Assembly: GCA_948330435.1 (NCBI GenBank)
Contig: CAOJBY010000038.1
Location: 1-27,002 of the forward strand
Reading direction: 5' to 3'
Length of the DNA stretch: 27,002 nt
From: an uncultured Lachnoclostridium sp.
GTDB lineage: Bacteria; Bacillota; Clostridia; Lachnospirales; Lachnospiraceae
The position numbers and the translations under genes are program-made. Under the pieces are notes generated by a model. The model did no database searches, was not told the DNA's origin, and saw only the letters and a list, made by a program, of their open reading frames with translations. Shown here one piece after another: positions 21,183-27,002 of this stretch (its first letter is position 1; each line of letters begins with the position of its first letter).

Positions 21183-22205
21183 ATGTATCAGATAAAGAAA
21201 GACCGTCTGCCGGAATTATTTGCGGCAATGGCCAGGACACAGGATTTGTTTCTTCCTGTTCGGAAAGCCGATCAGACCAACTATGGTCTCTGGACCGAGG
21301 ACTGTGAGGTAGATCTGGATACCTTAAAAACCGTGAAATCCGGCAAGGACTGTTTCTTTCCTCAGAGCGAGACCTTATACAACTGTAAAAATGAGGACGG
21401 AAAGCTTTCCATCGATCCGGCGAAGCTTACGGATGAGCCGTTTGTGGTATTTGGCATGCGGGCCTGTGACGTGCAGGGCTTAAAGGTACTGGACAATGTA
21501 TTTTTAAATGACCCGGTGGACAGCTTCTACGGGGCACGCCGGGAGCACGGCACGGTGGTAGCTATTGCCTGCCATGAGCCGGAGGAAACCTGCTTCTGTA
21601 AGGTCTTCGGTATTGACGCAGCCAATCCGGCATCTGACGTGGCAGCCTGGTTTGTAGGTGAGGATCTGTACTGGAAAGCCCTGACAGAAAAGGGCGAGAG
21701 ATTGACCGAGAGCGTAAAGGAACTATTTACGGACGGGGATGACACGGCTGTGGAGGAAGAGAAGAAGCAGATTCAGGCCATTATCGAAAAGCTTCCCTAT
21801 TCCCACCTTGACCTTTCCTGGTTTACGCCGGAAAGAACCATGGAGCTGTTTGACTCTCCCTTGTGGGAGGAGATGTATAAGCCCTGTCTGGCCTGCGGCA
21901 CCTGTACCTTTGTGTGCCCCACCTGTCAGTGCTACGATATCAAAGACTTTAACACGGGAAGCGGCGTGCAGCGTTACCGCTGCTGGGATTCCTGCATGTA
22001 CTCTGACTTTACCATGATGGCCCACGGCAATATGCGTACCAGTCAGATGCAGCGGTTCCGCCAGCGTTTTATGCACAAGCTGGTGTACTATCCGGCCAAT
22101 AACGACGGGATGTTCTCCTGCGTGGGCTGCGGCCGCTGTGTGAGCAAATGTCCGGCTTCCTTAAATATTGTAAAGGTAATTAAGAAAATGGGAGGTGAAG
22201 CGTAA
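21183..22205 (+). CDS. flxB: FlxB-like iron-sulfur protein (anaerobic sulfite reductase A / sulfhydrogenase beta type)
   Basis: A 340-residue protein of the AsrA/HydB family, which passes electrons between an NAD(P)H-flavin subunit and a partner enzyme. The conserved core VFGMRACDVQGLKVLDNVF and the CHEPEETCFC block are family hallmarks. Two [4Fe-4S] motifs follow: CLACGTCTFVCPTCQCYD from Cys235 and CVGCGRCVSKCP from Cys313, the latter at the extreme C-terminus. It is followed by an AsrB-like FAD subunit with a one-base TAATG overlap, the same pairing as asrA-asrB and hydB-hydG. No siroheme or NiFe subunit is near, so sulfite reduction or hydrogenase function is unlikely. Confidence 0.82.
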   Translation: MYQIKKDRLPELFAAMARTQDLFLPVRKADQTNYGLWTEDCEVDLDTLKTVKSGKDCFFPQSETLYNCKNEDGKLSIDPAKLTDEPFVVFGMRACDVQGLKVLDNVFLNDPVDSFYGARREHGTVVAIACHEPEETCFCKVFGIDAANPASDVAAWFVGEDLYWKALTEKGERLTESVKELFTDGDDTAVEEEKKQIQAIIEKLPYSHLDLSWFTPERTMELFDSPLWEEMYKPCLACGTCTFVCPTCQCYDIKDFNTGSGVQRYRCWDSCMYSDFTMMAHGNMRTSQMQRFRQRFMHKLVYYPANNDGMFSCVGCGRCVSKCPASLNIVKVIKKMGGEA

Positions 22206-23056
22206 TGGGCGAGTGTACCTGTGGAGGAAATCATAAAGATATGCTGATCCCCATGATCGGTGTGATTACGGATATCCGTACCGAAACTCCGGATGTGAAG
22301 ACCTTTCGTGTGGTAGGACGGGACGGCAGGAAGCTTTTTGAGCATATGCCGGGCCAGTGTGCCATGGTGTCCGTACCAGGGGTGGGAGAAGCTATGTTTT
22401 CCATTACTTCCTCCCCTACCAACAAGGAATTTCAGGAATTTTCCATCAAGCGGTGCGGAAGTCTCACGGATGTGCTTCACGGTATGAATCCGGGGGATGA
22501 GATCACGGTCCGGGGACCCTACGGAAATGCATTTCCTGTGGAGACGGCTCTTAAGGGGGAAAATCTTCTGTTTATCGCCGGAGGAATCGGCCTGGCACCG
22601 CTTCGCTCCGTGATCAATTACGTGCTGGACAATCGGGAGAATTATGGGACGGTGGAGATTCTCTACGGCTCCCGTTCTGCGGACGATCTGGTGCAGCTAG
22701 AGGAGATTCAGCAGGTTTGGTGCAAGACTGATGGCGTGGACGTCTATCTGACCATCGACCGGGAGCAGGAGGGCTGGGACGGCCATGTGGGCTTTGTTCC
22801 CTCCTACTTAAAGGAGATTGGATTTACCACCAACAAAAAGGTGCTTGTCTGCGGGCCGCCCATTATGATCAAGTTCGTACTGGCGGGGCTTACGGAGATG
22901 GGCTTTACCAAGGAGCAGATTTACACCACACTGGAGCTTCGCATGAAGTGCGGAATCGGAAAATGCGGACGGTGCAACATTGGTTCCAAGTATGTGTGCA
23001 AGGATGGGCCGGTGTTTAGGTTTGATGAAATAGACGAATTGCCTCCAGAGTACTAA
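22205..23056 (+). CDS. flxA: FlxA-like NAD(P)H:flavin oxidoreductase subunit
   Basis: A 283-residue ferredoxin-NADP reductase-fold protein, the probable entry point for NADH electrons. The FAD-binding barrel spans about 15-105 (FSITSSPT, the R-x-Y-S/T-like motif). The nucleotide-binding half starts LFIAGGIGLAPLRSVI and includes ILYGSRSADDL and VLVCGPPIMIKFV. A C-terminal [2Fe-2S] set Cys249, Cys254, Cys257 and Cys265 is like that of dihydroorotate dehydrogenase electron-transfer subunits. NADH over NADPH cannot be decided by eye. It has the same fold as AsrB and HydG; the Flx assignment rests on the HdrABC/FlxD neighbours. Confidence 0.85.
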   Translation: MGECTCGGNHKDMLIPMIGVITDIRTETPDVKTFRVVGRDGRKLFEHMPGQCAMVSVPGVGEAMFSITSSPTNKEFQEFSIKRCGSLTDVLHGMNPGDEITVRGPYGNAFPVETALKGENLLFIAGGIGLAPLRSVINYVLDNRENYGTVEILYGSRSADDLVQLEEIQQVWCKTDGVDVYLTIDREQEGWDGHVGFVPSYLKEIGFTTNKKVLVCGPPIMIKFVLAGLTEMGFTKEQIYTTLELRMKCGIGKCGRCNIGSKYVCKDGPVFRFDEIDELPPEY

Positions 23057-23077
23057 GAAAGGACTGGTAAAAATAAA

Positions 23078-23752
23078 ATGCAGGAAATGGTAAACGTATA
23101 TTTTTTTGGAAAACAGTATTCCGTACCGGCCGAATTAACCATTATGACCGCTATGGAATATGCAGGCTATAAATTAGTCCGGGGCTGCGGCTGCCGTCAT
23201 GGATTCTGCGGTGCCTGTGCCACCATTTACAGAATCAAGGGAAATAACGAGCTGAAAACCTGTCTGGCATGCCAGACCCAGGTACAGGAGGGAATGTATG
23301 TGGCGACCCTGCCTTTCTTCCCCACGGATAAGAGAAATTATGATATCAATGAGGTAGAAGCAAAGCAGAAGATTATGATGGAGCTTTATCCGGAGATCTA
23401 CAGCTGCATCGGCTGCAACGCCTGCACCAAGGGATGTCCTCAGAGCCTGAATGTCATGCAGTACATTGCATACGCTCAGAGGGGCGACTTTGAGAAATGT
23501 GCGGAGGAATCTTTCGACTGTATCGGCTGCGGCATCTGCACCTCACGCTGTCCGGCGGGCATTTCCCATCCCATGGTGGGCGTACTGGCAAGACGCCTTA
23601 CCGGAAAATACATTGCTCCCAAGTCCGAGCACCTGGCCGAGCGTGTGGCGGCGATTGGAAACGGCGAGTTCGATTCTCTCATTGAACAGGTGATGCAAAA
23701 GCCCATTGAGGAAATGAAAGAACTCTACAACAACAGGGATATTGAGAAATAG
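23078..23752 (+). CDS. frdB: Fumarate reductase/succinate dehydrogenase-type iron-sulfur subunit (FrdB-like, short)
   Basis: A 224-residue electron carrier for the flavoprotein encoded next. A plant-type [2Fe-2S] domain (1-80) has C39-x4-C44-x2-C47 in CRHGFCGAC and the distal LKTC. Two full four-cysteine motifs follow: CIGCNACTKGCP from Cys110 and CIGCGICTSRCP from Cys148, so two [4Fe-4S] clusters are expected, unlike the [3Fe-4S]/[4Fe-4S] pair of classical FrdB. It is like the N-terminal part of thiol:fumarate reductase TfrB but lacks TfrB's CCG domains, which here sit on the separate HdrB. It follows flxA after 21 bases. The match to FrdB is by architecture. Confidence 0.8.
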   Translation: MQEMVNVYFFGKQYSVPAELTIMTAMEYAGYKLVRGCGCRHGFCGACATIYRIKGNNELKTCLACQTQVQEGMYVATLPFFPTDKRNYDINEVEAKQKIMMELYPEIYSCIGCNACTKGCPQSLNVMQYIAYAQRGDFEKCAEESFDCIGCGICTSRCPAGISHPMVGVLARRLTGKYIAPKSEHLAERVAAIGNGEFDSLIEQVMQKPIEEMKELYNNRDIEK

Positions 23753-23765
23753 GAGGGGAGCGTAT

Positions 23766-25370
23766 ATGTTTACAGCAGAAATGTTGGAATCAATCAAAAA
23801 GGTAGAGGCTACCAGAGCCGAGCGGATCGGTATGGAGCCAAGAAGAATGACAGCCGAGGAAAAAGATGAGCTTCTCCGCAAATTTCATCCCGATTATCGT
23901 CAGGAGGGCTTTCAGGAGTTAAAAGTAGGGCCTAACAAGGGTGAGAAAGTGCCCTTTGAACTGGGAACTCTGTTACACTCCAACAGCCGGATCAAGGATG
24001 TGCCCATTGACTTAAATCATGTGGCTTATGACGTGGATGTTCTGGTCATCGGCGGCGGCGGTGCGGGTTCCTCTGCAGCGATTGAAGCACATGAGGCTGG
24101 TGCCAATGTCATGATGGTGACCAAGCTTCGTATCGGCGACGCCAATACCATGATGGCTGAGGGCGGAATCCAGGCGGCGGATAAGGAGAACGATTCTCCC
24201 CAGCAGCATTATCTGGATGCTTTTGGCGGCGGACATTTTGCCGCAAGGCCGGAGCTTTTACGTCGTCTGGTTATGGAAGCTCCCGATGCCATAAAGTGGC
24301 TCAATGAGCTTGGTGTGATGTTTGACAAGGATAAGGATGGCAGAATGGTAACCACCCACGGCGGCGGAACCTCCAGAAAGCGTATGCATGCCTGCAAGGA
24401 TTACTCCGGTGCGGAGATTATGCGTGTGCTTCGTGACGAGGTGTGGAACCGCCAGATTCCCATTGCGGACTTTACCGCAGCGGTGGAGCTGATTAAGGAT
24501 GACAAGGGTCAGGTGGCCGGTGCTGTGCTTCAAAATATGGAGACGGGCGAGTACAAGGTGGCAAAGGCGAAGACGGTGATTATCGCTACCGGCGGTGCGG
24601 GACGGCTGCATTATCAGAATTTCCCCACATCCAACCATTATGGTGCAACGGCAGATGGTCTGGTGATGGGTTATCGTGCGGGAGCTCCTCTGCTGTACCA
24701 GGATACCATTCAGTATCATCCTACGGGCGTTGCTTATCCGGCACAGATCTTCGGTGCTCTGGTAACGGAGAAAGTGCGTTCTCTGGGAGCTATGCTGATT
24801 AATGCTGAGGGTGAAGCTTTTATGCATCCCCTGGAGACTCGTGATGTGTCTGCGGCTTCCATTATCCGGGAGTGCAAGGAGAGAGGTAAGGGTGTGCCCA
24901 CACCTACCGGATTTGGTATCTGGCTGGATACGCCCATGATTGAGATGATTCACGGCGAGGGAACCATTGAGAAGCGGATTCCGGCTATGCTTCGGATGTA
25001 TTTGAATTATGGCATTGATATGAGAAAGCAGCCGATTCTCATTTATCCGACGCTTCATTATCAGAACGGCGGCCTGGAGATCGGCGGTGAGGGCTTTACC
25101 AAGGCGATTCCCAATCTTCTGGTGGCAGGTGAGGCTGTGGGAGGTATTCATGGAAGAAATCGTCTCATGGGTAATTCTCTGCTGGATATTATTGTGTTTG
25201 GCCGAAATGCGGGTAAGGCTGCGGCGGCGAAGTGTAAAGAGGTGGAGCTTGGGACCATGAATCTTGATCATATTCAGGCTTATGCAGGGGAACTAGAGAA
25301 AGCGGATCTGCATACAGGAGAGGTTTCTCCACTGCTTCTGCCAAAGTATACCTTTGGGATGCCCAAATAA
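23766..25370 (+). CDS. frdA: Soluble fumarate reductase-type flavoprotein subunit (FrdA/TfrA-like)
   Basis: A 534-residue flavoprotein of the succinate dehydrogenase/fumarate reductase family. The dinucleotide motif GGGGAG starts at Gly96, so there is an N-terminal extension of about 90 charged residues absent from standard FrdA. Active-site residues are in place: His318 (QYHPTG), Arg359 (TRDVSAAS, the likely proton donor), His431 (YPTLHYQNGG) and Arg466 (GRNRLMGNS). The histidine that binds FAD covalently in SdhA/FrdA aligns with Asn127 in GDANTMMAEGG, so FAD should be non-covalent, as in TfrA and aspartate oxidase. No membrane anchor genes follow. Aspartate oxidase is the main alternative, but nadA/nadC are absent. 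ATG 23766 follows AGGAGG. Confidence 0.85.
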   Translation: MFTAEMLESIKKVEATRAERIGMEPRRMTAEEKDELLRKFHPDYRQEGFQELKVGPNKGEKVPFELGTLLHSNSRIKDVPIDLNHVAYDVDVLVIGGGGAGSSAAIEAHEAGANVMMVTKLRIGDANTMMAEGGIQAADKENDSPQQHYLDAFGGGHFAARPELLRRLVMEAPDAIKWLNELGVMFDKDKDGRMVTTHGGGTSRKRMHACKDYSGAEIMRVLRDEVWNRQIPIADFTAAVELIKDDKGQVAGAVLQNMETGEYKVAKAKTVIIATGGAGRLHYQNFPTSNHYGATADGLVMGYRAGAPLLYQDTIQYHPTGVAYPAQIFGALVTEKVRSLGAMLINAEGEAFMHPLETRDVSAASIIRECKERGKGVPTPTGFGIWLDTPMIEMIHGEGTIEKRIPAMLRMYLNYGIDMRKQPILIYPTLHYQNGGLEIGGEGFTKAIPNLLVAGEAVGGIHGRNRLMGNSLLDIIVFGRNAGKAAAAKCKEVELGTMNLDHIQAYAGELEKADLHTGEVSPLLLPKYTFGMPK

Positions 25371-25413
25371 TATGTATGGCAGCCTGCGGAAATAATCAGA
25401 AAGGAAGTATGTA

Positions 25414-26577
25414 ATGGGACTGGTTACGTGGTTTCAGGAAAATATATTTTCCAATACGCTGATGATGGTGTTTCTCATTGCTGTTATCGGTTATCTGGTA
25501 GGAAGTATTAAGATTTGCGGATTGGAGCTGGGGACTGCGGGCATTTTGCTTGTAGCCCTGGTCTTCGGCCATTTTGGAGTGGAGATTCCGTCACTTGTTC
25601 GGGAACTGGGCTTAATCTGCTTTGTGACTTCGGTAGGATTTATTGCGGGGCCTAAGTTTTTCCGGAATTTTAAGTTGAATGCTACTTCTTATATTTTACT
25701 GGGAATTATTGTGATTGCGGCAGGTGCTCTTACCTGTGTGGCGGTGATTAAGGTGTTTGGCGTGCCGGTGGATATAAGCTTAGGGATGATGACGGGTGCT
25801 CTGACCAGTACACCAGGTCTTGCGGCGGCTCTGGAAGCGACCGGATCGGATGCGGCATCTGTGGGGTATGGAATTGCTTATCCCTTTGGCGTTGTGGGCG
25901 TAGTTCTGTTTGTGCAGCTTGTTCCCAAGCTTCTGAAGACGGATATGGAGGCGGAGCGTGCCAAGTATGAAGCGGCGGCCAATGTGAGCGAGGAAGAGTA
26001 CCACAAAACAAAGAAAGAAGAGCTGTTCTATGCGGACAGTATGGGATTCTTTCCTTTTTCTCTGGCGATTGCCTTTGGGATTATTCTGGCGAAGATTGAG
26101 ATTCCGTTGCCAGGCGGTGCGGTGTTTGCACTTGGAACCTCTGGCGGGCCTTTGATTGCCGGATTGATTCTGGGGCATTTTGGACATATTGGGAAGCTGA
26201 GTGTTAAGGTAGAGAAGCATGTTTTAGAATGTCTTCGGGAGTTTGGACTGGCTCTGTTTCTCTTGGGTGCAGGAGCACAGGCGGGGGCCGGATTTGTGGA
26301 GATTTTGAAAGAACATGGGGCTTTGCTGTTCTTCTATGGTGCTTTAATGACCTTGATTCCCATGCTGCTGGGGTATGTGTTTGCGGCGAAAGTGCTGCGG
26401 CTTAGTATCTTTAATACACTTGGATCGATCTGCGGCGGGATGACCAGTACGCCGGCCCTTGGAACGCTGATTCGTGTGACGGAGACGGATGACGTGGCTT
26501 CGGCTTATGCGGCGACTTATCCCATTGCACTTGTGATGGTGGTGCTTGCCAGTCAGTTTATTGGGATATTCCTGTAG
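25414..26577 (+). CDS. AAEx-family permease, probable succinate/dicarboxylate exporter
   Basis: A 387-residue polytopic membrane protein of the aspartate:alanine exchanger family (AspT, YidE, SucE1). It has an internal duplication; each half carries the family signature, GALTSTPGLAAALEATG in the first and GGMTSTPALGTLIRVTETDD in the second. Between the halves lies only a 60-residue hydrophilic segment (EAERAKYEAAANVSEEEYHKTKKEE), so the two TrkA-C domains of AspT and YidE are missing. About ten helices are visible. SucE1 of Corynebacterium in this family exports succinate; being the last gene after frdBA, 43 bases on and without a terminator between, it fits that role. Substrate is inferred from context; aspartate or alanine exchange is possible. 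Confidence 0.8.
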   Translation: MGLVTWFQENIFSNTLMMVFLIAVIGYLVGSIKICGLELGTAGILLVALVFGHFGVEIPSLVRELGLICFVTSVGFIAGPKFFRNFKLNATSYILLGIIVIAAGALTCVAVIKVFGVPVDISLGMMTGALTSTPGLAAALEATGSDAASVGYGIAYPFGVVGVVLFVQLVPKLLKTDMEAERAKYEAAANVSEEEYHKTKKEELFYADSMGFFPFSLAIAFGIILAKIEIPLPGGAVFALGTSGGPLIAGLILGHFGHIGKLSVKVEKHVLECLREFGLALFLLGAGAQAGAGFVEILKEHGALLFFYGALMTLIPMLLGYVFAAKVLRLSIFNTLGSICGGMTSTPALGTLIRVTETDDVASAYAATYPIALVMVVLASQFIGIFL

Positions 26578-26592
26578 CAATGAGCCATGCAT

Positions 26593-26650
26593 AGAAAGAG
26601 ACAGATATCCTCTGGGATGTTAGCATACCGGAGGATATCTGTCTCTTTCT
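26593..26650 (+). terminator. Terminator-like hairpin after the transporter gene
   Basis: AGAAAGAGACAGATATCCTC (26593-26612) and its exact complement at 26631-26650 form a perfect 20-bp stem with an 18-base loop, 15 bases after the stop at 26577. The right arm ends CTCTTTCTGTA, not a clean T-run, but no further plus-strand gene follows. Confidence 0.7.
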
Positions 26651-26861
26651 GTATACGGCCACAAGGTGAATTGGGTGCAGGCGGACGGGACCGCTCTGGC
26701 TTATTTTGCAGCGGCCCCTCGTTTTGAGGGGCGACAGCTCGGTAAACTGGAATTTTTAACCAAACATTTTTAATAAATAATCATCTATATCAGTTCTTGA
26801 GTGAAAGATTCGACTTTTTAATCAAATTCATAGAAAATTTACATTTCAGGGCAAAAAAATA
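26651..26861. other. Gene-free stretch at the right end
   Basis: A short hairpin GCCCCTC-GTTTT-GAGGGGC lies at 26714-26732. One short plus-strand frame (26666-26773, GTG start, 35 codons, with YFAAAPRFEGRQLGKLEFL) reads like protein sequence but has no ribosome binding site, so it may be a remnant. The rest is A/T-rich and shows nothing recognisable. Confidence 0.35.
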
Positions 26862-26893
26862 AGGCCGGGAACCTGTTTTTAGATTCCCGGCCT
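26855..26893 (-). terminator. Terminator of the minus-strand gene at the right edge
   Basis: AGGCCGGGAA (26862-26871) pairs with TTCCCGGCCT (26884-26893). Read on the minus strand, the stem is followed by ATTTTTTTGC, a proper U-run, and lies 10 bases after the minus-strand stop codon. Confidence 0.8.
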
Positions 26894-26902
26894 ATGGTCT
26901 TA

Positions 26903-27001
26903 CTATGCTGTCCGTTCTGCTTTCAATTTTTTTACTTCGTCAAGAGGAAGTCCTGCATATTCCGCAATTTTTTCAAGTGTCAACATTCCATCTGCCAACA
27001 T
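26903..27001 (-). CDS. C-terminal end of a Rpn/PD-(D/E)XK transposase-like protein (partial)
   Basis: Thirty-three codons on the minus strand run in from the right edge and stop at 26903. They contain MLTLEKIAEYAGLPLDEVKKLK, a short helix-turn-helix-like tail (x-IA-x-x-x-GLxxDEVxxLK) that is commonly found at the end of Rpn-family recombination-promoting nucleases and DUF4351/PD-(D/E)XK transposase-like proteins of Firmicutes. The rest of the gene is outside the window, so the family is a pattern judgement. A terminator follows it. Confidence 0.5.
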   Translation of the reverse strand: MLADGMLTLEKIAEYAGLPLDEVKKLKAERTA

Positions 27002-27002
27002 T

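Noticed and set aside
20202..23056. Anaerobic sulfite reductase (AsrABC) or cytoplasmic NiFe sulfhydrogenase
   Set aside because: No siroheme subunit AsrC and no hydrogenase large or small subunit; the FlxD/MvhD and HdrABC neighbours fit Flx-Hdr.
24258..25271. 337-codon minus-strand ORF opposite frdA
   Set aside because: It is antisense to the catalytic core of a clearly coding gene, with no ribosome binding site and no recognisable motif.
23766..25370. L-aspartate oxidase (NadB)
   Set aside because: It has the non-covalent FAD feature in common with NadB, but it sits behind a FrdB-like iron-sulfur gene and not with nadA/nadC, and NadB does not use such a partner. Kept as the alternative.
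1..27002. CRISPR arrays, tRNA or rRNA genes, prophage or complete insertion sequences
   Set aside because: No regularly spaced direct repeats, no tRNA-like clover pattern noticed, and no intact transposase, integrase or phage gene seen.

Overview
The window looks like chromosomal DNA of an anaerobic, low-to-mid GC Firmicute, most likely a gut-type Lachnospiraceae member. The reasons are a V-type instead of F-type ATPase operon, strong AGGAGG-type ribosome binding sites, soluble ferredoxin/flavin redox modules, a DUF4179 anti-sigma pair and many intergenic palindromes. This placement is inferred from gene content; no search was run.

Layout. (1) 1-6048: V-type ATPase operon I(partial)-K-F-E-A-B-D. 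Large palindromic elements lie between I/K, K/F, F/E and A/B; two of them are clearly the same structured element with different but still complementary arms. Subunit C is not in the window. (2) 6074-8247: terminator, promoter, a DUF212 membrane protein, then citrate synthase behind a hairpin-rich leader. (3) 8341-9828: secreted D-Ala-D-Ala carboxypeptidase whose ribosome binding site sits in a terminator-like hairpin. (4) 9978-13111: degraded and regulatory DNA: a RecG/AlbA_2-like pseudogene with two internal deletions, an intact sigma factor/DUF4179 anti-sigma pair, and abutting remnants of a LysR-type regulator and a sugar ABC ATPase. (5) 13108-14971: Lsa-type ABC-F ribosome protection gene behind a leader with a six-codon upstream ORF and a terminator, which looks like an attenuator. 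(6) 15223-16298: an LDH-fold malate dehydrogenase with a consensus Rex operator inside its promoter. (7) 16550-26577: a tightly packed ten-gene run hdrB-hdrC-hdrA-flxD-flxC-flxB-flxA-frdB-frdA-AAEx transporter. (8) 26578-27002: hairpins and the 3' end of a minus-strand gene.

The most interesting part is regions 6-7. The Hdr and Flx proteins together look like a soluble NADH-dependent flavin-based electron bifurcation complex. Here it is fused at operon level to a soluble fumarate reductase without membrane anchor, and to an exporter-like permease of the family that contains the succinate exporter SucE1. The upstream malate dehydrogenase, under an apparent NADH/NAD switch, would supply malate, hence fumarate through a fumarase encoded elsewhere. 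The inferred job is succinate fermentation in which the energy of NADH-to-fumarate electron transfer is conserved by reducing ferredoxin. The individual families are known; the coupling of these particular parts is the inference to test.
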